From Meloidogyne chitwoodi (taxonomy: Eukaryota; Nematoda; Chromadorea; Rhabditida; Meloidogynidae), in contig JACZZP010000015.1 of the NCBI GenBank assembly GCA_015183035.1, positions 1,302,001 to 1,366,000 of the forward strand: a stretch of 64,000 nt of DNA, read 5' to 3'. Below are positions 48,303-61,030 of the stretch, piece by piece. The notes beneath the pieces are model-generated. The model had not been told where the DNA came from. It did not search any database and was given only the letters and a program-made list of their open reading frames with translations. Position 1 is the first letter of the stretch, and each line of letters starts with the position of its first letter. The position numbers and the translations under genes are program-made.

Positions 48303-49647
48303 ATGGATAATTCAGACAATAACAACGGCTGTAGTACTACAAGTGAAGACAGTGAAATTGATTTACCTGACGAGGAACTTGTCGAAGAAACGGAGAATAT
48401 GAATTTTGATTTTGAGGCTTTTCCGCCTTCTGAAGATGATATTGAAGGATTGCAAAATTTACTTGCACAAGTATAAATTTTTTAATCTTGATTATATTAT
48501 TATTTTGTCATTAAGATTTTTCTACGCGCCGAAATTGATCGAAAAGAATTAGCGGATTCAATTATTAAAATGAGCCCTTTTGGTTGTGTTTATAAACCAG
48601 CAGAAGATTTTGCGGATGAGGAATCTCAATCATTGGTTTGCGGTGTCCTCTCTATTATTGGATTGAATAGTTCACAAGTTTATAATTTTTTCATTATATT
48701 ACTTTTTTTTATTTATTAAATATACTTTTATAATATAGAAACCTGTTGCAGACGTTTCTAATTTTCTTCATCAACGAGCAAGGAAATATGCTACTGGCAG
48801 TATTTTCAAGCAATTTGAAATGTGTTTACGAACAATTGATGAATCTATTGATAATTCTAAATTTAAAACTGGACTTTTGATTAATGAACGTTTGTTGCAA
48901 TTTCCAGTTCAAATATCGGCTCCAGCATTCACTTCGATTCGGTTTATCTATTTTAATTTCTTTATTATTAGGATTTTTTCTATAAATTAGCACTAAAAGT
49001 CTAGTAATTTTTAATTTTTAAAATAAATTATATCAAAAATTTTATTTTTTCCAATTTTTATTTTGTTTAAGCAATGACTACATTTCTTTACCTAAAAATG
49101 AGCATTACCAGCTGTTTTTACTCATTATAAAGATCAGAATCAACACTGATGATTTATCTTTAGCAAAAAACAGGTTTTATTTTTAACTTTTAAAACTTAA
49201 TATTTTAATATAGTGAACAACAAAGTTCAGATGAAATTCAAAATCAAAAAAAGAAAATTGGAAAAGCTGAACGTCGTAAAGTATTAAGAGATACTAATGA
49301 TGTGATTTTTGACAATCCTGAAGAAGAATTGCTTTTTACTGTAATCATTTGTTAAAATAAGAAGTGGATAATTAATTAAAATTGGTTCTGTGGGTCCTAT
49401 TTTTGTATATTTGGGTTCCTAGTGATGGGCCAAATTTATTAATATTTTAATTTATATTTCATTTATTTAGATGCAGCAACATTTTCCTTATTTTCAATAC
49501 CCAGTTGAATCTGAGGTAGAAAGTAATTCACGTTTTAATTGTATTCGCCGAAATGGACAAGTTTACAGGCCTTATCGCCGTGTTTGTTTACTTACTGAAG
49601 AACAATTTTTACAATTTGCTAAACTTGTAGCAAATTCTTCATTTTAG
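48303..49647 (+). CDS. BCCIP: BCCIP/Bcp1 homologue
   Basis: Starts MDNSDNNNGCSTTSEDSEID with an acidic N terminus, then the family core: FDFEAFPPSEDDIEGLQNLL, AQIFLRAEIDRKELADSIIK, CVYKPAEDF, LLINERLLQFPVQISAPAFT, YQLFLLIIKI, KKKIGKAERRKVLRDTND, FDNPEEELLFT and the C-terminal QVYRPYRRVCLLTEEQFLQF. BCCIP/Bcp1 is a nuclear protein; the yeast form escorts ribosomal protein uL14, and the human one also binds BRCA2 and p21. SIN3 follows 254 bp downstream on the same strand. Confidence 0.88.
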
Positions 49648-49900
49648 TCATACTTATGTTAATTATTTTGATATTTAAATAAAAGTTTTGTTTTATTTCT
49701 TTATTTTTTCACAAATTTAAAATTTTCTTTCTTATTTAGAAAGTATATCTACCATAATTTTTACAAAAAACTGATGAAACTTTATGTTATTAAATTTTAA
49801 AATGAATATTATAGGATTAGGCATAATTAGAGTTTTGATTTAAAAAAGTGAGTGGACAATTTGATATAATATTTAGCCTAATTTAACGATTAATAATTAT

Positions 49901-52900
49901 ATGAATCAAAATTCCCTCACAAACATTGGGGGAATCAGTTCTGTACTACACCAAGATTCATTGGCCAATAATCAACAAGCAGCGCATTCAATTTCCACTT
50001 CTATTAGTTCTATCCATCACCAGGTGTAGTTTTTATATAAAATACAATTCACTTGAACTATCTAAAACTAGATTTTGGACCTTGAGAAAAATCTAATTAA
50101 GGTCTGTGCAAAAATCATATGACTGACCAAATAATAAATTTAAGACAAGTAAAATATTCTATATTTAATTTTATTTAACTTAGAACTAATTATTTATATT
50201 TTAAGCATCATCATACTACTTTTGTACCGCCTCATTCAATTTCTAGTGTTCATTTAAGTCAGCATCAAACAACTAATACAATGGAACAACAACATTCTGA
50301 ACAATCATATGGAGGAATTTATTTTAACGGAGGACAATCTCGAGTTTCAACATCCACACCAGTTATTGGAGGAAATACTGTTCCAATTCAACAAAATATA
50401 AGAAATCGAGTATTTTTATGAAATAAATTATTTTTGGTTTTTTTACTTTTAGAGACTTCAAGTTGAAGATGCACTTTCTTATTTAGGTTTGATTGATTTC
50501 AAAATTAAATTATATTTTAATTATAGAACGAGTTCGTCAGCAATTTATGCAAACGCCAGAAAAGTACAATGAATTTTTGGAAGTTATGAAAGAATTCAAA
50601 TCTCACACGTAATTTTATTATTGCAAAATAATTAAAACTAATAATTTAACCTTATTAGAATTGATACGCATGGTGTTATTCTTCGTGTTACCAAGCTTTT
50701 CCGATTTCATCCTGACTTAATCGATGGTTTCAATACATTTTTGCCGCCAGGTTTTGAAGTCCACGTTAGCGGAGATTTTACTCAGATTAGAGAACCTAAC
50801 GGTTCAAACAAGCTTATTAATAATGGTTTATTTTATAGCTTTATTTAATTCCTAAATCCTTTTTAGCAATTGGACAAGTTATTGAAGTTGGTTCTGTTTC
50901 TGCTGGTGCATCTTTTATTCAGCAAATAAATGCAATTCCGTTAGTTTTATTTATTCAATTTTTTCGAACATTTCCTTTAAATAAAATAAAAATATAAAAT
51001 GTCATTTAAGCTCTGACCAAAATTCTCAAGTCTCTATTACTCCATTAAATCGTGCACCGGCTTCTATTGTTATTCGTCCTCAGCAAAGTCCAAGTGGGCT
51101 TTCTTCTCTTTCATCTCCACCTCACGATGGAGTCTCTTCTCCACAGCAGCACCAAGTTGTTTTAGGAAATGTTAATACTGCTGCAAAAAATGTTCAACAT
51201 CATCACCAGGAATTACAAGTTTTGTTTATTTTATTATATAATAATTAGTATTTTTTAAAGGGTCATTCTATTTATCACTCAACTAATTCTACTACTGAAG
51301 GATCTCAACAAATTGGAGTATCTTTAATGAGTCCTACAACTGCAGCACAACAATTACAAAGCATTAGTGAACATCAAAATGCGTTGACTAGCTCTCAAAA
51401 GTCTCAACAACAGCAACAATATACCTCATCACAACAATCTTCTGTTAATGGGCAACAACCAATTCATTTCGACCAGGCATTAGGATATTTAAATAAAATA
51501 AAGGTTAATTTTCCATTTAAAAGGAAAAATATAGATATGTTTAGGAACGATTTGTCAATAGATCGGAAGTTTATCATCAATTTTTGGCAATTTTAAGCAA
51601 TTATCAACGTGCTGATGGATCTCAGGTTTTTCTCACTATTTCTCTGATTTTTCAATTAAATTTTTTAGCGTCTAACAGAATCTGATGTGTACCAGGAGGT
51701 GGCAAAACTTTTTCACAACGAAGAAGACTTGATGCGTGATTTTAAATCATTTTTGCCCGATGCTAGTATTGAATTCTCCGTTGATCAACAAATTCATCAT
51801 GACCAACCACCACTTATAAATAAAAAGATATCATTACAACAAAATGAGCTTCAAAATGAATGTGAAGGAAATATCCAGGGAGAAACTATTGAATTTGTTC
51901 AATTCGATCAAAACAATTCTGGCAATAATTCTATTGTAATGAATTCTAATGTGACAACTAATGCAGTTAAAAAGCGTTCCAATACTACAACATCTGCCGC
52001 TGAATATTTAACTCAAAAGGTTTTGTTTAATAAAAACTTTAAATAGAATAAATAATTTATTCAAGAAATCAAAAGCTCAAACCAAAATTATCTACGACAC
52101 ATCAGTGAACAAAATTCTTGAGGAAATACCATTAAAGGAATTTGTCTTCTTTGAGAAGGTTTTTTAAACTTTATTTTTTAGATTTATTCTAAATTTCAGG
52201 TACATGATGCACTTCAAAGTGAACAAATCTTCCACAATTTTTTGCGACATTTGGCACTTTATACAAAATCGATAGTTTCAAAAGGCGAACTGCTTGATTT
52301 AATAACGCCTTTTCTTTCGTAAATTTTTCAAATTTTAATATTTATTAAACGTTATTTCAATCATTTAGTTCTTATCCTGAACTTTTAAAGCAATTCGAAG
52401 ATATACTTGGAGGTAAACTTGAAATAGCACGTCAACCAAATAAACAGTTCGCAGTAGAAGATCGATTACCTTCTGAATCTGCTTACCAAATTGGTAAGTA
52501 CATTTTTTGATTTTGTTATTCAAAGGGATTTGTTCTAAAGTTTTTGTTGGATATAAATAATTTTTTTATGGTCTTTGTTGTTAATAACAGCTTCATTTAT
52601 ATTTTGTTTAATGTTTTTTTATCAAGATTTTACCCATACAAAACAACTTGGTGTCAGTTATCGTTGCATGCCCGTGGATTACGAATATCCTGTTTGTTCA
52701 GGCCGAACAGAATTATGCAAAGAAGTATTAAATGATCGGTGGGTTTGTTATCCAACATGGTCAAGTGAAGATACATCTTCTGCAACTTTAAAAAAATCCA
52801 TTTATGAGGAAGTAATGTGCCGAACGGAGGATGAGCGCTTTGAAGTAATTTTTTGCGATTTTTAGCTAGTTAAAATCTTTTCAGGTTGATATTCTTATTG

Positions 52901-54866
52901 AAACTAATTCAACTGCTATTGATGCATTTCAATATGCTCTCCGTCGTGTTGAATCAATGAACGATGAAGAAGCCAAAAAATGGATGGTTGCTACTGAAAA
53001 ACGTTTGGGTTGTTCTTATACAGTCATTTCTAGAGCTGTTAAAAAGTTATATGGGTTAGTTTAAAAATAAATATTTAGGAAAGGAAATTGATAAAATTTA
53101 ATATTTTCAGTGAATATGCCAATAAAATATTGACAGCTTTACGCGAAAAACCAATTGTTGCATTACAACAAGTTTTAAGTAGAATGAAGGCAAAAGACAC
53201 AGAATGGCAAGGTATTCGTGATGAATATAATGTTATTTGGCGTGATCAAGTTGAAAAAAATTATTTGAAAAGTTTGGATCATCAAGCCCTCACATTCAAA
53301 GCTAATGATGTAAAGAATATCAGAAGTCGTGGTATTATAAATCAACTGGAAAGTGCATATGATGAGGTAAACAATTTTTTAAAAAAATTGTTTTATACTT
53401 TTTAAATAATTTTTAGAGACGTGAAAAACTTGAAGAGGGTCGTCAAGTTGAATGGGGTCCACATTTATGTGTTAAATACCCAGCCGATCGACAAATTTTT
53501 CATGATGCGAATGAACTTTTACTTCATTATGTTAAAAGACATTTAAATTCTCGTGAGAAAAAAGGTCTTTTGGACAGAATTGGAATTTATAAAATTGTTT
53601 TTAAATATTCCAGGCATTGAATCTCTTCTTTTATCTGTTATTCCACGAGTTTTTTTGCTTCAAATGAAATGGGACGACCAAGTGTCTTTTTCATTAATGG
53701 ATAAGGCAGATATCTCAATGGATGTTGAACTAAAAGGTTTTGCTAAAAATAGTCAAATTATTATTAATAAATTTTATAATAAATAATTTTTTCTTTAAAT
53801 AATTTATAATAAATAATAAAAAAAATTCAAACAGATGCGGAAAAGGATTGTAAATTTGGCAAGGGAAATAGTTTAAATATTTCTAATAAAAAATCTTCAA
53901 AAAAGGATGGAAATGATAAGAACGATATTATTTCTCTACATGATGAGGTTTTTTTTTAATATTTTTTAAATAATTTTTATCATTTTTTAATTTAGCAACA
54001 ACAAGAGCTTTTATATGTCCAATTTTTCGGCACAAATTCTTGGGTCCTTTTTATACGACTTCATGCAATTTTATGTGATCGTTTGGCCATTATTAAAAAA
54101 TGTACTGAAGAACTAGTAGAAGAATATGACCAGGAAATTAAATTTCGTGAAAAACAAAGGCGTACTTACAAAAAATATGGAGATAGTGAAAAATCTCATT
54201 TTTTAAATGCTGTAGATGTTCATAAAGGATTAAGAGAATTAAAGAAACCTTTTCAAAATCCGGAGAATTTTTATCAAATTATGTTGCAGGAAATGAAGAA
54301 TTTGCTTGATGGAAGTGTGGATGCTATAAGTTTTGAAGACACATTAAGGTAATATTAAAAATTAAAGAATTAAACATTTTAACATATAATTTTTAGAAGT
54401 ATGTTTGATACACGGGCATATATTCTCTTTACAATGGATAAATTAATTAGCACAATAACAAATCATCTCAAAAGTTATATGTCTGACAACATTAATTTGA
54501 AATCTATTGAACTCTTTGAGGAATATTTTAGAAAAAGATTGGATGGTGCTGAACATGGAGAATGGGCAAAACGTGTTGGCTCAGAATATGAAGCTTTAGC
54601 CGAAAAGGTTTTTTTATATAGTTATTTTTTTATATAACTTTTAGTTGTTAATTAATCAAAACTGTTACAAAATGTTTTTTTTTAATCGAGAAAATCCAAT
54701 CGTGACAATTGAATTAATTGATACAAATGAACCTGGAAGTGGATCAGATATTGATGATGAAGAAGAGGAAGAAGAAAAGGAAAGTACAAATGTTATAGCT
54801 TTACCAGTTTGGCCTGCATTTCTGGAAAGGCATGGAGTGAACGTTGTAAGTGGGGAAAATGATTAA
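49901..54866 (+). CDS. sin-3: SIN3 transcriptional co-repressor
   Basis: Long multi-exon gene. After a Gln/His/Ser-rich N terminus there are three paired amphipathic helix domains: PAH1 ([39 protein letters not shown]), PAH2 ([40 protein letters not shown]) and PAH3 ([35 protein letters not shown]). Then comes the histone-deacetylase-interacting region ([40 protein letters not shown]) and the conserved C-terminal Sin3a region ([40 protein letters not shown]), ending near an acidic stretch. SIN3 scaffolds class I HDAC complexes. The 3' part is split by many 45-90 bp introns. Confidence 0.95.
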
Positions 54867-55257
54867 ATTTCAAAGTGTTTAATTGTTGTTAAATATTAAT
54901 TATTAATTTATTTAGTTTTGTTTTTTTAATGTTTTAAGTATTTTTTATTTAAGTATTTTATTTTTGTTTGTATTTCTAATTATATTTTTATTTGTTTGGT
55001 ATTTTTCTTTAAAAAATTAATTAAAAGAACATTTTTAACTAAAATTTAGCTACAAAAAATTTATATTAATAATTGGCATTGGTTGGTATAGCTAAAATTT
55101 TCACGATTCTTTTTCCTTAGAATTTTTATCACCTAACAGGATTTGAAAATATTAATAACTCCTAGTTCATATATTCTTTAAAAAATTTTTTTAAATTTTT
55201 CCTGTTAAATAGGATGGATTAATAGCAAAAACAACAGAAATTAAAAAAAATATTCCG
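54867..55257. other. Intergenic, nothing recognised
   Basis: T-rich 3' flank of SIN3 and upstream region of the next plus-strand gene. Confidence 0.4.
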
Positions 55258-55774
55258 ATGTTTCTTCGAAGAAACTTGCGCTATCGACAACTTTTGTCCA
55301 TCCAATTAATGTCTAACTTTACAACAAATTCACAACGCAACGAAATATCACCAGAAATTCCGGAAGAACAAAAAAATATTATTTCAACAAAAAAGAAAAT
55401 ACCACAATTTTTTATTAGCCATGGATTTCCTAGGATGATTAATGTAGAAAATCCTTTGAAAGAGATAAAGAATATGACAGACACTTTTTATGATATTAAT
55501 ACAATTGAAGATGACTTAATTGTACGCAAAGGGTCGCCTGGAATGGCTAGAAAGGTTATTATTTTTTTAGTATTTTACTTTTAATATTTTTTAATTATTT
55601 TAGGGTCATCGCAAACTAGCATTGTTGCGACGCAAGCGTTGGATTAATTGGTTAGAAAAACGACAAGATGATCAGATTATAAGCGCTAGATGGTTTACTA
55701 CTGGATGTAGTACAAGAATTTGTCAACATCCTCGATTTAAATATCTTAAGTTCACTACATATTCTTCACGATAA
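55258..55774 (+). CDS. Small basic protein, possibly mitochondrial
   Basis: Two exons, 55258-55554 and 55604-55774, in phase 0, encode 155 residues. The first residues MFLRRNLRYRQLLSIQLMSN are rich in Arg and Leu without acids, like a mitochondrial presequence. The middle has KKKIPQFFISHGFPRMINVE and the end is strongly basic (GHRKLALLRRKRWINWLEKR; ARWFTTGCSTRICQHPRFKY). A mitochondrial ribosomal or RNA-binding role is plausible from charge and leader but is only inference; I do not recognise the family. Confidence 0.65.
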
Positions 55775-56089
55775 GTTCTCTCCAATTTTATATTTTTCTA
55801 ATATTTTTGCATTTTACAAAATATTTAAATTTAATAAAATCCCCCATCCTGTGTTTAAATTTATAATCTTTATCTCTATAATTTTAAACCCAACATAAGA
55901 ATTAAAGATAATCTTAGTCTCTCTAATTTTTTGTTATTACTTATATTTTAGTTTAATAATTTAGTTTGCGTATAAATATATTTAAATATTTGTGAGTAAA
56001 TAAAAAGACATTGTTATTGGCTATTACTGCTACTACATATTTACGTTTTTTTATTTTTGCATTTACTATTTTGCTAAATACCGTATTTC

Positions 56090-56145
56090 TTATAATAGAA
56101 TGACATCTCTATTTGAATGACCTTCTAATTGAATGACATTTTAGG
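56090..56145. repeat. Fragment of the pogo-like terminal repeat
   Basis: ACCGTATTTCTTATAATAGA followed by ATGACATCTCTATTTGAATG matches the end of the element at 24680-25704 with a few changes. Confidence 0.6.
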
Positions 56146-56254
56146 GTTTTTGATCCTATAATTATTCTTAACTAAATTTTTTCTCTCTTTGCAATTTTTG
56201 GATTCGGGTATTGTGACTTATATTAGGTTTTTTTTATTTCTAGATCGATTTGAA

Positions 56255-56400
56255 CAATTAAAGTGTAATTTGAAAGAGCTCCGAAAAATAAGTAGAACTA
56301 GGTTTAGTTGGTCCGACAACTAGGGACCAAATTACAGGCTTGAAATAAAAACCATAGAGGGGAGTAAACTTGTCAAAAACTACTATAAAAAACCCATTTT
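56255..56400. repeat. Degraded single arm of the foldback family
   Basis: GTGTAATTTGAAAGAGCTCC ... GACCAAATTACAGGCTTGAA ... ACCATAGAGGGGAGTAAACT follow the same order as in the arm of the foldback at 41542-42189, but no inverted partner is present. Confidence 0.5.
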
Positions 56401-56821
56401 TAGTTACCCCAATCATTTGTATAAAAGGACAAACAAACAGACACACAAACATTCTCAATTATATAATTAGATTAAGAAATTTAATTAATCCTTCCTGTAT
56501 TATTTAATTTTCCACAAAACTAAACCACTTAACCATCTTTACTGTGCAATTGTCTCAATGTGCAATTGTCATAACGCCTTTTGAAATCGAAGAAAATTTG
56601 AAAAACTTTTGGCGTTTTGTATTGAAAATAATTGGCATACTGCCCAATTAACTAAAATCGATTAATTTTTGTAATTTACATAACATTCTGTAGATATCTA
56701 GTGGCAGCTTGTTTACACGTTTTCTTTTTTGTCCCAATATCATTAAAATTCTTCATTTAATTGTTAGAGATATTGCTCACATTTTAGTTAAATCAAAAAG
56801 TATTGTTAAGCAATCCTTAAA

Positions 56822-58101
56822 ATGAAATTGGAAACGTGTGCATATTCTGGTTATAAGATTCATCCTGGTCACGGAAAACGTGTGATTCGTACCGATGGAA
56901 AGGTTTTTTTTAATTGTTTCAATTTTTTGTGCACAATGCTCAGTCCTTTGATTTGATTAAAAGTGTTTTCAAAGGCATAGATTTGTGCTAAAGAAAATTG
57001 TGAGAACCTGTTTGCCGGAAATTGGTTTTTTTGATCATTTTCCCTTCCAAATGGTTTACAATTGAAATAATAGTTTGAAATGTTCATTTTTTTCTAATTT
57101 TTAGGTTCAAATTTTTCTTAGTGGCAAATGTCAAAAAGGATCTGGGTTGAAACGTAATCCACGAGATGTTCCATGGACTGTACTATATCGTCGCAAGCAT
57201 AAGAAGGTTTTTACTTCTTTATTAAAGTTATTTTATTGTTTGTCTTGCGGTTCTTCATTTGGAGTTGATATCCATACTAATATATATTAATATAAATTAC
57301 ATAATTTTCTCACTTCGTTTTTGATTTATCTAACTTTTAAATTTATCAAGGCTAAAAGGTGAAAAAGAAATTAAACAAATTTCCGGGATTTGGTCCTTTT
57401 AAAGGTCAATTTTCTCTTCCAAATGGTTTAAATTGATTTAAAATAACCAGATAAAATAATATTATTTCTCATATTTTTATTAATTTCTTTAGGGAATTCA
57501 TGCCGATGAAGGTCAACAAAAGAAACGAGTTAAACGCACCGTTCAAGCTACTTCTCGTCCTGTTGCTGATATGACAGTTGAAGCATTGTTGGCACAACGA
57601 AATCAGAAGCCTGAATTTCGAAAGCAACAACGCGAGGCTGCTATTAAGGCGGCAAAGGAGGCTGTGCGTGTCAAGAAGGAGGAAACCAAGCGGAAGACTG
57701 CAAAATTGGTTAATTTGAAACTTTTAAATAAAAAAGTGCATTGTATTAAAACGCTTTTTTAATTTTATAAATTCGCGTGTCGGAACAATGCAAAATTGTA
57801 ATGATTTAATAAAAAATTTGCAAATTTTAAAAATATTTGCAAAAAAAATAACCTACAAATAATAAATTATTTTAAAAGTAAATAATCTACAACATCTAAA
57901 GTGAAAATATCTTTAAAAAATTTATCCTATTAATTGGCTTGAGAAAATTTTTCAAAAGTTTTTATGACTTTTAAGCCTGGCTTTTTGAAATATTCTAAAA
58001 TTTTAATTTTATTGTTTCAGACTAAAGCTGCTCAGCAACCAAAGGTAAAGTCTGCGAAACAACCTAAAGCTCCCAAAGCACAAGTTGCTGTTAAACGTTG
58101 A
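56822..58101 (+). CDS. rpl-24: Ribosomal protein eL24
   Basis: Four exons give about 160 residues: [60 protein letters not shown], then [20 protein letters not shown] and the long basic helix ([20 protein letters not shown]) and Lys/Ala/Pro tail ending QVAVKR. This is the complete eL24 of the large subunit. The second Cys of the usual C-x-F/Y-S-G zinc-like N terminus and the GHG loop are as in animal eL24. Its introns are longer than average for the window (180-290 bp), and two of them share a sequence block. PDCD2, itself a ribosomal-protein chaperone family, starts 189 bp downstream on the same strand. Confidence 0.97.
57014..57068 (+). repeat. Sequence block shared by two eL24 introns (copy 1)
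   Basis: GCCGGAAATTGGTTTTTTTG ... CCCTTCCAAATGGTTTACAA in the first intron resembles 57379-57438 in the second intron. Possible intron-borne small RNA or MITE remnant; no C/D or H/ACA boxes are convincing. Confidence 0.35.
57379..57438 (+). repeat. Sequence block shared by two eL24 introns (copy 2)
   Basis: TTCCGGGATTTGGTCCTTTT ... TCTTCCAAATGGTTTAAATT in the second intron; see the block at 57014-57068. Confidence 0.35.
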
Positions 58102-58289
58102 AGAGTAGAAAATTGAAAAGAAGAAAAGTTTATTTAATATTCATTTTATGAAAATTGTATTGTTAAATTGAAATTAAAAAATGCAATTGAATTGTTAATT
58201 TTCTTTATGTTGATGTTCTTTATCTTTATATTTTTAATGGTTATTTTTTAAATTGGGTTGTGTTTATTTTTTAACAACATAATAAGTAA

Positions 58290-60404
58290 ATGTCAACATC
58301 TGTTGTGCCTTCTCCAGTATTTTTGGGTTTAGCATTAAAATTGGAGACGGATGAACTTTTCAAACTTGAGCGTCAATATTTACCATTAGGCAAAGTTGGG
58401 GGCTTTCCTGAATGGCTAAATCCTGTAACAATTCCACAGAGTGAAGAGCTCGAATGTTTGGTTATTTTTTAATCTCTTTCTTAAAGATTTTTTTAAATAA
58501 AATTCAGATTTGTCGTTCACCTATGGCTTTTTTACTACAAATTTATTGCACAAATTCAAGAGATTCTTCTCATGCTTTTCATCGTGTTCTTTATTTATTT
58601 GCCTGTCGAAAAGGATGTGCAAATGTTTTTAATTTTTTAAAATTATTTTAAAAGTTTTTTAGCCAAATGATTCCTCTAATTTTGCTGTTTTTCGTTGTCA
58701 ATTACCCAGAGAAAATTCTTTTTACAGTCCAAATGGTCCAACACCTTTACCTTCTACATCATCATCGTCTTTTGACCCCTTTTTTAATCATGAAACTTTT
58801 TCAAAGCTTTGTGTTGTTTGTGGATGTCGTGCTGGAAAAAGATGTTCAAAATGCTCGAAAAGAATGTATTGTTCAAGAAATCATCAAATAATTGTAAGAA
58901 ATATTGGCTATGGTCCAGTTTATGAGTCCAATCAAAATATATGAGTCCAATGAAAAATTTATGTCCAAACAAATTTGTTAAGCAATTAGTCTCATAGTGA
59001 TTTTGGGAATGGGTCCCGGTCCATTTTCCATTAAGTAAACCCAGAATTCCCGGTTTCTGTTTCATTACGGTTTCATACCAGTTTTCTTCAAGAAACTGGA
59101 AATTGGACCCGAAAACTGAGACCGGGACCGTTCCCTAATCACCTAAATGAGACTTTAATTTCTTAACAAAACTTGTTTGGACTCATAAACTTTAATTGGA
59201 CTCATAAATTTTTATTTGGACTCATATACTTTAATTGGACTCATAAACTGGACTAGCACCGAAATATTTTATTTATTTTTAAATTAAATTAGATTCTCTT
59301 TAATTAATTTTTGGCTTTTTAGAAGGAAATAAATAATTGTTTAAAATTCTATCCAGTTAAAACTAATTAATTTGAGACTAAACACTTAATAAAGAAAAAG
59401 AAAGTTTTCGGTGGATATTATTGAGTTTAAAAGTAAAGCAAAATATTCATGAAAGTTTTATTATAAAAGATTAAAAAACTAAATAATTTTCAAAAATAAA
59501 AAGAAATCTGAAAATTATTTAAAAAATTGTTTGTTTTCTTTAAATATTTTATAATTAGGATTGGCAAACATGTCACAGAGAAGAATGCGGGAAAGATGAA
59601 AAAGGTATAATATTAATTTATATTTGTAAGAATTTTATTTAAAATCAAAGATTTAACCTGTACTCAAAAATCAAAACTTAGAGAAAAACAAGGATTTACT
59701 TTTAAAGAATATGGAATTGAAATGATTTGTGAAGAAGAAATAGATGAAAATAGTGATTATGATGAATCAACTGATGAAGAAGAAGAAGAAGATAATAAAG
59801 AAGAAAATGATAAAAGAAGAAAAAATCTTAATAAAGTGGAGGTATTATTTATTTATTTCCATTGTGTATATATTTTTCGAAAGAATTGTATTAATTTACA
59901 AAAAATATTTTCACCATTTTTATTTTTAAAATTTTTAGACCTTAATTATTGAAAAAGAAAATGAACAAATTGATAATAATGAAATAAATAAAATTGAAGA
60001 ATTTGAGGATGTAGCATTTAATCGTTTTAATCGAATACTTTGTCAAGAACCAAAACAAATTTTACGTTATCAAAGAGGTGGATTTTACCTTTTAGCAACT
60101 GATTTTTCTTCTTCTCCTAATTTAATACCTAATTGTCAATTATGTGGGGGATCTAGACAATTTGAATTTCAATTAATGCCATATTTGCTTACATTAATTG
60201 ATATTGATTCTATTGGTGGACAAAGTTTAGATTGGGTATTTAATAAAAAAAAAGTTTTAGTTAAAATTTTTTAATTTTTATTAGGCTACACTTTTAGTAT
60301 TTACTTGCAAAAATAATTGTCAAACAGATGGATATATACGGGAATTTATTTTTAAACAAGACTTTATTGTTAAAAGAAATGAAGAGGAAATCATTAATTT
60401 ATAA
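58290..60404 (+). CDS. PDCD2: PDCD2 (programmed cell death 2), MYND-type protein
   Basis: Multi-exon gene starting MSTSVVPSPVFLGLALKLET. The PDCD2 N-terminal block (VGGFPEWLNPVTIPQSEELE; CRSPMAFLLQIYC; FHRVLYLFACRKGC), a MYND zinc finger (LCVVCGCRAGKRCSKCSKRM, YCSRNHQIIDWQTCHREECG), an acidic linker and the C-terminal PDCD2_C domain (FNRILCQEPKQILRYQRGG, NCQLCGGSRQFEFQLMPYLL) are in order. PDCD2/Tsr4 chaperones ribosomal protein uS5. The intron inside the MYND finger (about 58894-59560) is swollen by a nested transposon. Confidence 0.92.
58912..59254. mobile_element. Foldback element in a PDCD2 intron with GGGTCCCGG-rich centre
   Basis: Inverted arms GTCCAGTTTATGAGTCCAAT (58913) and its complement (to 59254), each with repeated TTGGACTCATAAA words and AAACAAATTTGTTAAG. 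The centre 58995-59142 has its own inverted ends (AGTGATTTTGGGAATGGGTC / complement of GATTAGGGAACGGTCCCGG) of the style seen in the hAT-type MITEs, suggesting a nested insertion. No clear target duplication for the centre. Confidence 0.6.
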
Positions 60405-61030
60405 TAATATAAAATATAATTTGCAAAAGAATTGGAGAGAATTTAAAAATTATTTAAAAATTAGTTTTTTAATATATATTCAGACAAGACTTTGAAATTA
60501 AGTTTAATGATTTAAATAAACTTTGAAGAGTAACTAAGTATATTTAATTAATTCTGAGTTAATTTAGAATTATTACACAACTTCTACATCTAAACTAAAG
60601 CATTAGACCATTGAATATAAGGTTGTTCTCTAAAATCTTCCAACTTAATTGAATATTTAACTTTTGTAAATATTTTTGGATTAACATTTTTATTTAAACT
60701 AATCAAACAAAAATAAAACAATTATAATAAATATTTATATTTTAACGATAATACAACATATTATTATGTGGTAGGGTAAACAAGATATACTTATATATAG
60801 GTATTATATATACATTTCAAGATATGGTACATATAATATAGGGAATAACACTCACAATGCGCAAATATATATATATGGGAATAATATACTACAAATATGT
60901 AGATAGAGGGGAAAAGGAAAATAATTATGCGCATACAATATATAGGGGTAAATGTTGAATTATTATCTATATTATCCTATTACATTATCACTTGCTGCCG
61001 ACATCTCCACTCTTCTTTTCTTTCAACACT
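60405..61030. other. 3' region between PDCD2 and the membrane-protein gene
   Basis: From 60475 onward this is the margin of the right arm of the inverted duplication. It contains the empty target site TGCTTTAG (60595-60602 on the minus strand) that corresponds to the hAT insertion in the left arm. Confidence 0.7.

Larger units (their letters stand above)
55775..56821. other. Intergenic with transposon fragments
   Basis: Besides A/T-rich spacer, 56090-56145 is a degraded copy of the pogo-like end (CCGTATTTCTTATAATAGAA, GAATGACATCTC), and 56255-56400 is a half-copy of the foldback family (GAAAGAGCTC, CCATAGAGGGGAGTAAAC). The word CAATTGTC is repeated near 56545-56570. Confidence 0.5.
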
